Positions 16,808-24,912 of a DNA stretch of 64,000 nt are shown here, in pieces. The notes beneath the pieces were generated by a model that did not search any database, was not told the DNA's origin, and saw only the letters and a program-made list of their open reading frames with translations. Origin of the DNA: JABMQB01 sp963666575. GTDB lineage: Bacteria; Bacteroidota; Bacteroidia; Bacteroidales; Prolixibacteraceae. The stretch spans positions 1 through 64,000 of the forward strand of contig CAXXYG010000007.1 in the NCBI GenBank assembly GCA_963666575.2. The letters are read 5' to 3'. Made by a program: the position numbers and the translations under genes. The number at the start of each line of letters is the position of its first letter. The stretch's first letter is position 1.

Positions 16808-17783
16808 AAAATTAATCATATTAGGCAAAGAAATAAAAACCGGGCAAACCATATTAAATATGGACATTGCCCGGTTGCATACGCGTACCCGCCTTGAAGT
16901 ACCGGTAATAATTGAGAAGGCTAAAGCTCCGGGGCCAACTTTGCTGTTAACTGCCGGGATCCATGGCAACGAAGTTAATGGCATTGAAATAATTCGGAGG
17001 ATGGTTGCTGAAGGCCTTAATAAACCTACAAAAGGGACAATCATCTGTATTCCGGTAGTTAATGTTTTTGGATTCTTGAACCAGGACCGGCAATTCCCCG
17101 ATGGGCGCGATTTAAACCGTATGTTTCCGGGAACAAAATCGGGTTCACTGGCCAGCAGGTTTGCCTATTTTGTGATGAACGAGATTATTCCTTTTATCGA
17201 TTATTGTATCGATTTTCATACCGGTGGAGCCAGCCGCTTTAATTATTCTCAAATCAGGGTCGATTCTACAAATCAGGAATGTTTAAAACTGGCTTATGTT
17301 TTTGGGGCTAAGTTTATTATCGATGCCGACCCTCGTGATAAATCATTCAGGGAGTCGTTATCAAAAAAAGGTAAAATTGCATTGCTTTTTGAAGGCGGGA
17401 AATCGTTGCACCTCGATAAAAATGTGACTAAATCAGGCATTCAGGGAACGCTAAATATTATTAATTATTTAGGTATGCGTGATTATTCCGCCGAAATTGC
17501 TCAGAACGGGCCACCAAGCGAACGTGTGTATGTAAAAAAATCACATTGGATACGGGCTAATTCTTCGGGTATGTACCGGCGTGTGATACGAATAGGTGAA
17601 AAAGTGGTTAAAGGCCAAAAAATAGGCAGTATATCGGACCCGTATGGCGATTACGAAAAAAATATTGTGGCCACAAATGATGGTTATATTATTTGCTCCA
17701 ACCATTCGCCCATAGTTAACCAAGGCGATGCACTTATCCATATTAGTACCGAAATCGACAAAGGTTTTACCGTTGATTCGTAA
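16797..17783 (+). CDS. Succinylglutamate desuccinylase/aspartoacylase-family zinc deacylase
   Basis: 328 aa from ATG 16797; this start lies inside the end of rimK and precedes the conserved N-terminus (MSTKKLIILGKEI). M14-like zinc carboxypeptidase fold: TAGIHGNEVNGIE supplies the zinc His and Glu, RDLNRMFPG binds substrate carboxylate, and DFHTGG supplies the second zinc His. The C-terminal third is a beta-rich, biotinyl-like domain (KVVKGQKIGSISDPYG). Enzymes of this family cleave N-acyl groups or amide bonds next to Glu/Asp. Together with RimK and RimB this suggests a synthesis/trimming system for a glutamylated product (inference). Confidence 0.86.
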   Translation: MSTKKLIILGKEIKTGQTILNMDIARLHTRTRLEVPVIIEKAKAPGPTLLLTAGIHGNEVNGIEIIRRMVAEGLNKPTKGTIICIPVVNVFGFLNQDRQFPDGRDLNRMFPGTKSGSLASRFAYFVMNEIIPFIDYCIDFHTGGASRFNYSQIRVDSTNQECLKLAYVFGAKFIIDADPRDKSFRESLSKKGKIALLFEGGKSLHLDKNVTKSGIQGTLNIINYLGMRDYSAEIAQNGPPSERVYVKKSHWIRANSSGMYRRVIRIGEKVVKGQKIGSISDPYGDYEKNIVATNDGYIICSNHSPIVNQGDALIHISTEIDKGFTVDS

Positions 17784-18057
17784 AACTTGGATGTGTTAAG
17801 TTTATTTAAACTCTTTCCAAATAATTTTGGTGATTTCAAATTTCATTCTATATTTGTTGCATCAAAAATGGTATAATAATGAAATATACTTTCAAAAATA
17901 ATTGTTACTGCACGGCTTTTTCCTTAAGCTGTAATGATTTTATTATGCCATTCATGCCTATGACTATGCGCTAGCCTTTGCCCGGTGATTTAAGCATTGT
18001 GTAAAGGCCTTCAACGTAAAATAATCAATTTCTTTTTTAATCATTTATCTGTTTATT
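17784..18057 (+). promoter_or_regulatory. Leader region of the methionine operon with a possible RNA element
   Basis: 274 nt without a gene, upstream of the aspartokinase-like/metY/metA run. Between about 17970 and 18025 it holds the string CGGTGATTTAA inside the loop of a GCCTTT / AAAGGC stem. The GGTGATTT core recalls the SAM-II riboswitch, which is known from methionine genes of some Bacteroidota. However, the remaining conserved parts (closing stem next to the core, final GCTAAA) do not line up. I treat it as a candidate cis-regulatory leader only. Confidence 0.25.
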
Positions 18058-19389
18058 ATGTCTGATTGTATAATCCGTTTTAGCGGAAGTTATATAAATA
18101 ATGATTTATTTATTAGCGCTTTAAGTAGCCGGTTAGAACAAAACCAGGGCCGGAGTTTTTTAGTGGTTTCGGCAGCTCCTTTTATTAAAAATAGAATAGA
18201 GGCAGCTATCATTTCTGTTTTTAATTCGGAAAATGGAAGCAACAAATTAAAAAATGAGTTGATCGATTTTTGGGAATTAATATTACCCGGTCAATCCATT
18301 TCTGACTATCTTCAATTGGTTAAAAAACTGGTAAACATTCTGGAAGGAATACGGTTAACGGGTGATTATTCGCAAGCCTTAAAAGGGCAGTTGTTGAGTT
18401 TTAGTGAAAAACTGACGCTGGTACTTTTAAAACAAAAACTTGATTCCGGATCAATCCATTCCACAGTTTTGTTACCCGAAGAATATGGTTTTTTGGTATC
18501 CGGCGATTATGGAAATGCTACCTTTTTAAGCCTCGATAAACAAAAACTGGAAGCATTACCAGCTACAGGTTTATTTTTAATTCCGGGTTCATACGGTCTC
18601 ACCGAAAATGGGAAGATTGCCCGTGCAGGTAATTCTGCATCTGACTATACAGCGGCATTTTTGACAGCCTTTTTAAAAGCGCCAAAATTAACTTTATGGG
18701 GGCTCGAAAAAGAGTTTATATCAGCTGATCCTTCTATTGTTAAAAATACCTCGAAAATAAAGCGGCTTACCTATTCCGAAGCCAGTGAACTGGCGTATTT
18801 TGACCATTATTCCATTCATCCACGGGTGGTTGAGCCATTGGAGGCAAAACACATTCCCATAGAGATTGTAAGTGCTGAAACCAACAAAGTTGAAACGGTC
18901 ATTAATACCGAAACGTATATTGCCAGCCAGGTTGTAAAAAGTGTGGCATATTCCGATGATATTTCGGTGCTGAAATTGGATGGGGCAGGGGTAGGTTTAA
19001 AACCCGGGATTTTGGCAATTGCTACCAAATCGTTTACCGACGCCGGAATTAATGTTAAATCGGTTATCACTTCTCAAACCTCCATCAATTTTATTTTAGA
19101 CAAACAATCGGGAGAGCGGGCTAAACAATTGGTGCGCGAATCGGGTTTTTTAAATGTGAACGAAGTAAAATTGTTGAACGATGTTACCCTGATTGGGATT
19201 GTAGGGCATGGTATGCAACAAAATTATGGGGTGTCGGCAACTCTTTTTACAGCTGTTGCCTGGAACAAAATAAATGTCATTATTAGTGGTTCGGGAGCCT
19301 CCGACCTGGCGAGTTACCTGGTGGTAAAAAGCTCCGACCGGAATAAAAGTATCAAAGCAATTTACAGTGCTTTTTTTGAGACAAATTAA
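18058..19389 (+). CDS. Aspartokinase-like protein with degenerate active site and C-terminal ACT domains
   Basis: 443 aa. The overall layout is that of a class III aspartate kinase. An amino-acid-kinase domain ends near residue 285 (IKRLTYSEASELAYFDHYSIHP matches the conserved EAAEMAxxGAxVLHP block), then two ACT regulatory domains follow (SVLKLDGAGVGLKPGILAI; VTLIGIVGHG). But the catalytic KFGGTS motif is RFSGSY (residues 6-11), and the GRGGSDYTA loop is ARAGNSASDYTAA. Catalysis is therefore doubtful, and it may be a regulatory relic or a diverged enzyme. It is the first gene before metY (44-nt gap) and metA, consistent with supply or control of homoserine for methionine. Confidence 0.78.
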   Translation: MSDCIIRFSGSYINNDLFISALSSRLEQNQGRSFLVVSAAPFIKNRIEAAIISVFNSENGSNKLKNELIDFWELILPGQSISDYLQLVKKLVNILEGIRLTGDYSQALKGQLLSFSEKLTLVLLKQKLDSGSIHSTVLLPEEYGFLVSGDYGNATFLSLDKQKLEALPATGLFLIPGSYGLTENGKIARAGNSASDYTAAFLTAFLKAPKLTLWGLEKEFISADPSIVKNTSKIKRLTYSEASELAYFDHYSIHPRVVEPLEAKHIPIEIVSAETNKVETVINTETYIASQVVKSVAYSDDISVLKLDGAGVGLKPGILAIATKSFTDAGINVKSVITSQTSINFILDKQSGERAKQLVRESGFLNVNEVKLLNDVTLIGIVGHGMQQNYGVSATLFTAVAWNKINVIISGSGASDLASYLVVKSSDRNKSIKAIYSAFFETN

Positions 19390-19433
19390 AAAGTACCAAT
19401 AAATAAGTTTATAATAATCTAAAATAAATTATC

Positions 19434-20735
19434 ATGACTAAAAAGTTGAATTTTGAAACGCTGCAGATTCACGCAGGCCACCAGCCCGATGGTACAACCA
19501 ATTCGCGGGCAGTACCAATTTACCAAACAAGCTCGTATGTATTTAACGATTCAGACCATGCTGCCAACCTCTTTGGATTAAAAGAATTTGGGAATATTTA
19601 TACCCGTATTGGTAATCCAACCACCGATGTATTGGAACAGCGTATTGCTGCACTCGAAGGAGGAGCTGCTGCATTGGCAGTATCATCAGGCCATTCGGCA
19701 CAGTTTTTAACCTTTACCAATATCCTTGGTATTGGCGACAATTTTGTTACTTCTCCGTTTTTGTATGGAGGATCGTACAACCAGTTTAAAGTTACCTTTA
19801 AAAAGTTGGGAATCGAAGCCCGTTTTGCTGAAGATGTAACTGTCGAAGCTTTTGAAAAACTGATTGACGGTAATACCAAAGCCATTTATTTGGAGACCAT
19901 TGGGAATCCGGGATTTAATATCCCCGATTTTGAAGCTTTTGGGGTTTTGGCCAAAAAATATGACATCCCGTTTATAGTTGACAATACCTTTGCTGCAGGT
20001 GGTTATCTGTTTAAACCCATCGAATTTGGGGCAAACATTGTTGTTGAATCGGCAACCAAGTGGATTGGTGGCCATGGTACCAGTATTGGCGGATTAATTA
20101 TCGATGCCGGAAACTACAATTGGGGCAATGGCAAATTCCCCGGGTTTACTGAACCTTCAGAAGGATACCACGGCCTTAAATACTGGGATGTATTTAATTT
20201 TGATGGCCCGTTTGGGAATATTGCATTTATTATTAAAGCCCGTGTTGAAGGATTACGAGACATAGGGCCGGCGTTAAGCCCATTTAATTCGTTCCAGATA
20301 TTGCAAGGGTTGGAAACCCTTTCGTTACGTGTCGAGAGGCATGTTGAAAATACGGTGGCGTTGGCCAAATGGCTTCAAAATCATCCGAAGGTTGAAAGTG
20401 TAAACTACCCCGGACTGGAAGGGAACCAGTCGTATGCCAATGCACAGAAATACCTTAAAAAGGGTGCTGGAGGTGTATTGTCGTTCCTTGTTAAAGGTGG
20501 TAAAGAAGCTGCCAAACAAGTTGTAGATAACCTTGAGTTGGTTAGCCACCTTGCCAATGTGGGCGATGCCAAAACACTGATTATTCAGCCGTCGGCAACC
20601 ACACACCAGCAATTGTCGGATGAGGAGCAGCTGGCTGCAGGAGTTTTGCCTTCGTCATTGCGTGTGAGTGTTGGTATTGAACACATCGACGATATTATTG
20701 CCGATTTTGAACAAGCGTTTGCTAAAATCGTTTAA
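19434..20735 (+). CDS. metY: O-acetylhomoserine sulfhydrylase
   Basis: 433 aa, full-length Cys/Met-metabolism PLP enzyme. Visible blocks: FETLQIHAGHQPDGTTNSRA, PIYQTSSYVFNDSDHAANLF, YTRIGNPTTDVLEQRIAALEGG (PLP phosphate), YLETIGNPGFNIPDF, and VVESATKWIGGHG with the Schiff-base Lys. The length and the long 210-260 insert distinguish MetY from cystathionine gamma-synthases. Reaction: O-acetylhomoserine + sulfide to homocysteine. Lies directly before metA, whose predicted product is exactly its substrate. Confidence 0.94.
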   Translation: MTKKLNFETLQIHAGHQPDGTTNSRAVPIYQTSSYVFNDSDHAANLFGLKEFGNIYTRIGNPTTDVLEQRIAALEGGAAALAVSSGHSAQFLTFTNILGIGDNFVTSPFLYGGSYNQFKVTFKKLGIEARFAEDVTVEAFEKLIDGNTKAIYLETIGNPGFNIPDFEAFGVLAKKYDIPFIVDNTFAAGGYLFKPIEFGANIVVESATKWIGGHGTSIGGLIIDAGNYNWGNGKFPGFTEPSEGYHGLKYWDVFNFDGPFGNIAFIIKARVEGLRDIGPALSPFNSFQILQGLETLSLRVERHVENTVALAKWLQNHPKVESVNYPGLEGNQSYANAQKYLKKGAGGVLSFLVKGGKEAAKQVVDNLELVSHLANVGDAKTLIIQPSATTHQQLSDEEQLAAGVLPSSLRVSVGIEHIDDIIADFEQAFAKIV

Positions 20736-20743
20736 TAAAACAG

Positions 20744-20778
20744 AATCCCGGAATTTGTTTGGGTACAGTTCCGGGATT
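20744..20778 (+). terminator. Hairpin terminator after metY
   Basis: 10-bp perfect inverted repeat AATCCCGGAA / TTCCGGGATT with a 15-nt loop followed by T-rich sequence. It lies between metY and metA, so it could terminate or attenuate part of the transcript; metA starts only 44 nt later. Confidence 0.7.
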
Positions 20779-20821
20779 TTTTGTTCTTTTGTTGCCGTTT
20801 TAAAAAATAAAACAGAAAAAA

Positions 20822-21739
20822 ATGCCAGTAAATATTCCTGATCAGTTACCAGCAGTTGAATTGCTGAAAAAAGAGAACATTTTTGTGATGAACAAAAGCC
20901 GTGCATCACACCAGGATATACGTCCTCTAAAAATTGTGGTGCTTAACCTGATGCCTTTAAAAGTTACAACCGAAACCGATTTGCTGCGCCTGCTTTCCAA
21001 TACGCCTCTTCAGGTCGAAATTGATTTTTTGAAGATAAAAGGGCACACGCCCAAAAATACGCCTGTTGAGCATATGAAGGAGTTTTATAAAGACAAAGAT
21101 GAATTGTTCCGTAATAATTACGATGGAATGATTATTACCGGAGCGCCTGTTGAACTATTACCCTTCGAAGAGGTTTCGTACTGGGAAGAAATGAAAGAAA
21201 TTTTGGATTGGGCTGAACACCACATCCAGTCGTCGTTATTTATTTGCTGGGCAGCTCAGGCAGCCTTAAATCACTTTTATAAAATACCGAAATACCCTCT
21301 TGATAAAAAAATGTTCGGCGTGTTTAAACATACGTATTCCGACCAGAATTTACCTATTTTCCGTGGTTTTGACGATGTGTTTAATATTCCTCATTCGCGG
21401 CACACCGAAATTCGTGCCGAAGATATTATCCGTCATCCCGAATTGGAAATTATCTCACAATCCGACGAATCGGGTGTAAACATGGTAATGGCAAAAAACG
21501 GGCGGCAATTGTTTATTACCGGCCATGCCGAGTATTCGCGGTGTACACTGGATGCCGAATACAAACGTGATGTGGCTAAAAACCAGCCCATTGATTTACC
21601 GGTTAACTATTACAAAAACAATGACCCCTCGCTTGATCCCATATTAAGCTGGCGGTCGACGGCCAACCTGTTATTTACCAACTGGCTGAACTATTATGTG
21701 TACCAGGAAACACCCTATAGGCTCGATGAAATAAAGTAG
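20822..21739 (+). CDS. metA: Homoserine O-acetyltransferase, MetA type
   Basis: 305 aa, collinear with E. coli MetA. Catalytic Cys142 in LFICWAAQAALN, and conserved RGFDD, PHSRHTE and TGHAEYS blocks with the catalytic His and Glu. Position 111 is Glu (TGAPVELLPFEEV), whereas succinyl-CoA-using E. coli MetA has Gly there. Glu111 is known from Bacillus-type MetA proteins to select acetyl-CoA. I therefore call it an acetyltransferase despite the usual succinyltransferase naming, and this fits the neighbouring O-acetylhomoserine sulfhydrylase. Confidence 0.93.
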   Translation: MPVNIPDQLPAVELLKKENIFVMNKSRASHQDIRPLKIVVLNLMPLKVTTETDLLRLLSNTPLQVEIDFLKIKGHTPKNTPVEHMKEFYKDKDELFRNNYDGMIITGAPVELLPFEEVSYWEEMKEILDWAEHHIQSSLFICWAAQAALNHFYKIPKYPLDKKMFGVFKHTYSDQNLPIFRGFDDVFNIPHSRHTEIRAEDIIRHPELEIISQSDESGVNMVMAKNGRQLFITGHAEYSRCTLDAEYKRDVAKNQPIDLPVNYYKNNDPSLDPILSWRSTANLLFTNWLNYYVYQETPYRLDEIK

Positions 21740-21850
21740 TGAGCCAGGAGCCGGGATTTGAAAGGTATTTACCAAAAACATCAGGTGGTGCCCGGTGCGG
21801 ATTTTACCAAATAAAGCGTAATAAAATAACAAGTGGTTTTTTTTGCAGTA

Positions 21851-22200
21851 TTCGACAAAATGACGAATGCTAACTTTTTGGCCGGACAACGTTTGTCACA
21901 ATGACGAATACCTTCCAACTAGCCGGACAACGATCGTCAAAATGACGAATGCCTTGCAACAGGCCGGACAACGATCGTCAAAATGACGAATGCCTTCCAA
22001 CTAGCCGGACAACGATCGTCAAAATGACGAATGCCTTCCAACTAGCCGGACAACGATTGTCAAAATGACGAATACCTTCCAACTAGCCGGACAACAACCG
22101 TCAAAACGACGAATGCTGTTCAACTGCCCGGACAACGATCGTCAAAATGACGAATGCTGTTCAACTGGCAGGTTAACGTTCGTCAAAACGACGAATGGTT
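21851..22200. repeat. 41-bp tandem repeat, about eight units
   Basis: Units start at 21881, 21922, 21963, 22004, 22045, 22086, 22127 and 22168, spaced exactly 41 bp, with a partial unit from about 21851. The consensus begins GCCGGACAACGATCGTCAAA and continues ATGACGAATGCCTTCCAACTA. Units 3 and 4 are identical; the outer units diverge most. Each unit contains the small palindrome CGTCAAAATGACG. Units are contiguous with no unique spacers, and 41 is not a multiple of three, so neither a CRISPR array nor a protein repeat fits. It lies between metA and the cassette array. Confidence 0.93.
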
Positions 22201-22459
22201 ATTTTTGCGATGGGCACTATATTCTGCGGCTGAACACTTTGCCCGATCTTTTTTTTTCTTTTCTCTTTTAACTTTCGACTTACTACTCAAAACTGCCTAA
22301 CCAAACTTATTTGCAACTTCTATTTATAATCCCTACTTTTAAAGAACTAAAACCCGGCAGCGCACAAGCGATTGATTTTTTTTGGCGAAGGAACTGCACC
22401 CCCGGATTTTTAAAACAATAAACAAGTAGTAATTAATTCAACCAAAATAGAAGCACCCT
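22201..22459. other. Spacer between tandem repeat and cassette array
   Basis: 259 nt of AT-rich sequence with no convincing gene. A lone GCCTAAC at 22295-22301 resembles an attC R'' box but has no partner at a plausible distance. Confidence 0.5.
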
Positions 22460-22527
22460 CTAAAAGGTGTTATAAGGTGTTGTATATGGATATAAATGAC
22501 ACAAAAATGATGTTATAAATAAGTTAG
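22460..22527 (+). repeat. Degenerate attC-like site at the array entrance
   Basis: CTAAA (22460-22464), 5 nt, TTATAA (22470-22475), then TTATAA (22513-22518), 4 nt, GTTAG (22523-22527). The layout matches R''-L''-L'-R' with one mismatch in R''. Much shorter than sites A-D, so it may be a different attC type, a relic, or the attachment point for the first cassette. Confidence 0.4.
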
Positions 22528-22551
22528 TGGCAATTTTAAAACATACATAAT

Positions 22552-23508
22552 ATGACAGGAATAATTTTAGCAATAGTTGGACTAATTCTTACATTAATTT
22601 TTGGAATTTATTCTGTTCGAAACAACAAGAAGTCACAAAAAAAGATTTCTATTTCTTTTGAGAAAAAAGAATGCTACAGCTTATTTAAGGAAGACATTAA
22701 TCGGTTAAACATAGATATTAACTATAAAGGAAAGACTATTGACAATTATCTTATTCTTTTTAAAGCTACAATTACTAATAATGGCAACCTTGACATTGAT
22801 AAATCAAGAATTTTCAGTCCCTTAAAAATAATTATTGATAAAAATTTCAAATGGTTAGAAACAAATATTTCAGAAATTACAAATGGTGTAAATGCAGACA
22901 TTAAAAATATCACTGATAATATACTTGAGTTGAATTGGGATTTAATAAAAAAGAATGAAAAAATTGAATTTGAAGCATTAATTGAAATCCCACAGAACAA
23001 GGAAATAGAGGAAATAACAGAAGAATTTTATAAATCAATTTCATTTGATTTTAGAATAACTGACCTAAATAAAATTGACAAAATAATTGATTCAAACTCT
23101 AAGGAAATTAGAAGAAAAAAATCAAAACAGAAAGTGGCTGTAATGAGCATAATAATGCTTCTTTTTGGATTAGCATTGTTCTTTTCACCTGAGGCGCCAA
23201 AATATTTATCTATTCTTCCTATTAGCCAATCGATTGAATATTCATTAAAATCAAACGATACAACAGTAAGTGTTACCATAAAAGCAAAAGATAGTAATCA
23301 AATGCAATTAAAAAATAAGGATATTGATGAAGAAATATCAATATCTGAATTCAATAAGAAATTTCAAATTCAAAAAGTAAATTCTATAATTGACGAAAAT
23401 AAATCAAAACTTTTAAGCCGAATTCTTGGAATTACTTATGTACTAACTGCCCTTTGGGGATTATGGAGAAGCTTAAGAAAGAAAAAAACTGCCACTAACA
23501 AAATGTAA
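22552..23508 (+). CDS. Cassette 1: hypothetical membrane protein (318 aa)
   Basis: Not recognised. A membrane helix lies at residues 2-20 (TGIILAIVGLILTLIFGIYSV). A ~180-residue cytosolic or periplasmic beta-rich region follows, with IDNYLILFKATITNNGNLDIDKSRI resembling immunoglobulin-like strands. A second helix is near 199-217 (VMSIIMLLFGLALFFSP), and a last helix near 292-308 precedes a Lys-rich tail. Starts 25 nt after the upstream GTTAG; its stop codon TAA (23506-23508) lies inside the L'' box of attC site A. No homologue known to me; defence or surface roles, frequent for cassette cargo, are only a guess. Confidence 0.75.
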   Translation: MTGIILAIVGLILTLIFGIYSVRNNKKSQKKISISFEKKECYSLFKEDINRLNIDINYKGKTIDNYLILFKATITNNGNLDIDKSRIFSPLKIIIDKNFKWLETNISEITNGVNADIKNITDNILELNWDLIKKNEKIEFEALIEIPQNKEIEEITEEFYKSISFDFRITDLNKIDKIIDSNSKEIRRKKSKQKVAVMSIIMLLFGLALFFSPEAPKYLSILPISQSIEYSLKSNDTTVSVTIKAKDSNQMQLKNKDIDEEISISEFNKKFQIQKVNSIIDENKSKLLSRILGITYVLTALWGLWRSLRKKKTATNKM

Positions 23509-23637
23509 ACTTAGGATGTGTAAATTTCAGAGCGGGGTTGGTGGGGTACGAGCCGCGGATTCTCGCATCGCCGTTCAGTCCTATCGGACATGAACGCTCT
23601 CCGAAATCCGCTCCGCAACTTACACCAACCGTTAGCG
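23490..23637 (+). repeat. attC site A
   Basis: R'' CTAAC 23495-23499, L'' TGTAA 23504-23508, L' TTACA 23620-23624, R' GTTAGCG 23631-23637. The central arm is self-complementary (GAGCGG with CCGCTC; CGTTCA with TGAACG). Its inner part is closely similar to site D. Its first ten bases complement the start of cassette 1. Confidence 0.8.
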
Positions 23638-23682
23638 GCAAGCATAAACCGAACCCTAAATATTGGAATATTATAGAAAATT

Positions 23683-24708
23683 TTGAATCTGCTAAATCCA
23701 TATTATTGTTTTTCTGAAAAAGGAGAAAGAAATCTTCCCTCCCTGGATGAAATATCAAAAACTATTCAGTCTGGTGTCGAACCGATAATCTTTATAGATA
23801 GCTGTGTATGCTTACATATAATTAAAGTTGTGGACTATGGAAAGAAAGCAACAAATGTTGATTTGAAAAAAATATTGTCATTTAAGCAATATCTTGAAAA
23901 CAACCCTGTGACACTCAGCCCCTTTTTTGGTCTTATAGAACTTTGCTTAAAGGACGGTAATTTGGACAAGCATAAATATTCTGATTTTAAAAATAGAATT
24001 GATTTTTTTAGGCAAATACCATTTAAAGATTTCAAAAAATTCAAATATAACTTTAGTCGAGATTTCCACATTTTTAAAACAATCACAGATAATTTACCCA
24101 ATCCATATCAAGCCATTGAACCCTCTTTAATGAATAGTTACTGCACTTTACTTAAAATTAGGAGTATTGCTCAAAAGGGCTTGCAAAAACAAAACGCTGA
24201 ATCAAATATTGATTCACTTTTTAGTTGGATGATAAATGAACTTGATTGTATGAGGGCTGTCGAATACAAACTTGCTTTAAATATTTTTGGAGGAAATACT
24301 GCATTTAGAAAAATGATTGCACTTGATAGCAAAAGTAGCAACGTGAAAAAAATATTAATCGGAACAGCATGGGATATTTATCATTCAAAAAACACCACAA
24401 ATAGTTTTCGATTACTTCAGATTTTAGGAGATAATATTTTGCCATACTTTGTAACAAATGATTCAAATTTATTTGGCTTATTTAAAAAATACAACCTTAC
24501 TCTTATTAAAGACGGAGGAAAGGACTTAAATTCATCCTTTATCATAAATTCAGAATTTGACTTTCCTCATTTAGGCAATGATTTCATTGACAAACAAAAC
24601 CGGAAAATGATGGAGTGCTTTGTCGAAAGAAGAAACAATAATTCGAAATATGACAAGCAGAAAATGGATAAGCTCATAAAAGAATTAGAAAGAGAAAATG
24701 ATTTATAA
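23683..24708 (+). CDS. Cassette 2: PIN-like nuclease-fold protein (341 aa)
   Basis: Start is TTG at 23683: an in-frame stop lies just upstream and the next Met is far inside. I see the four spaced acidic positions of PIN domains: Asp39 in IIFIDSCVCLH, Glu86 in FFGLIELCLK, Asp231 in IGTAWDIYHSK and Asp260 in YFVTNDSNLFG. The large helical insert between Glu86 and Asp231 makes it much longer than VapC toxins (~130 aa). The family would predict RNA cleavage. No antitoxin gene shares the cassette, so a stand-alone RNase or defence effector is possible (inference). Confidence 0.65.
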   Translation: MNLLNPYYCFSEKGERNLPSLDEISKTIQSGVEPIIFIDSCVCLHIIKVVDYGKKATNVDLKKILSFKQYLENNPVTLSPFFGLIELCLKDGNLDKHKYSDFKNRIDFFRQIPFKDFKKFKYNFSRDFHIFKTITDNLPNPYQAIEPSLMNSYCTLLKIRSIAQKGLQKQNAESNIDSLFSWMINELDCMRAVEYKLALNIFGGNTAFRKMIALDSKSSNVKKILIGTAWDIYHSKNTTNSFRLLQILGDNILPYFVTNDSNLFGLFKKYNLTLIKDGGKDLNSSFIINSEFDFPHLGNDFIDKQNRKMMECFVERRNNNSKYDKQKMDKLIKELERENDL

Positions 24709-24726
24709 AACAAAAAATAAATGCCA

Positions 24727-24861
24727 GCCGCTAACAAATTGTAAATTGCATTGCGGGGTTCGTGGTGTGTCGTTCGTTGGATTCTCGTTTCGCAGTTCCG
24801 TCCTATCGGACAGGAACGCTCTTCGAAATCCGCAACGACAACTTACAAGTGACCGTTAGGC
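24727..24861 (+). repeat. attC site B
   Basis: R'' CTAAC 24731-24735, L'' TTGTAA 24739-24744, L' TTACAA 24843-24848, R' GTTAGGC 24855-24861. GCCGCTAAC at its start complements the beginning of cassette 2 (GTTAGCGGC at 23631). The middle shares the ATTCTCG and CCTATCGGACA stretches with site A. Confidence 0.8.
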
Positions 24862-24912
24862 GCAAAGGTAAGTAAAGCATATAAAGAAAATACCGATCAA
24901 AAAAACAAGTTT

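Noticed and set aside
17960..18030. Firm SAM-II riboswitch call
   Set aside because: Only the GGTGATTT core matches; the closing stem and 3' GCTAAA element cannot be placed.
21851..22200. CRISPR array
   Set aside because: Units are contiguous and nearly identical over their full 41 bp, without unique spacers, and no cas genes are near.
22065..22271. A 68-codon frame across the tandem repeat
   Set aside because: Repeat length is not a multiple of three and the frame crosses repeat units by chance; composition is repeat-driven.
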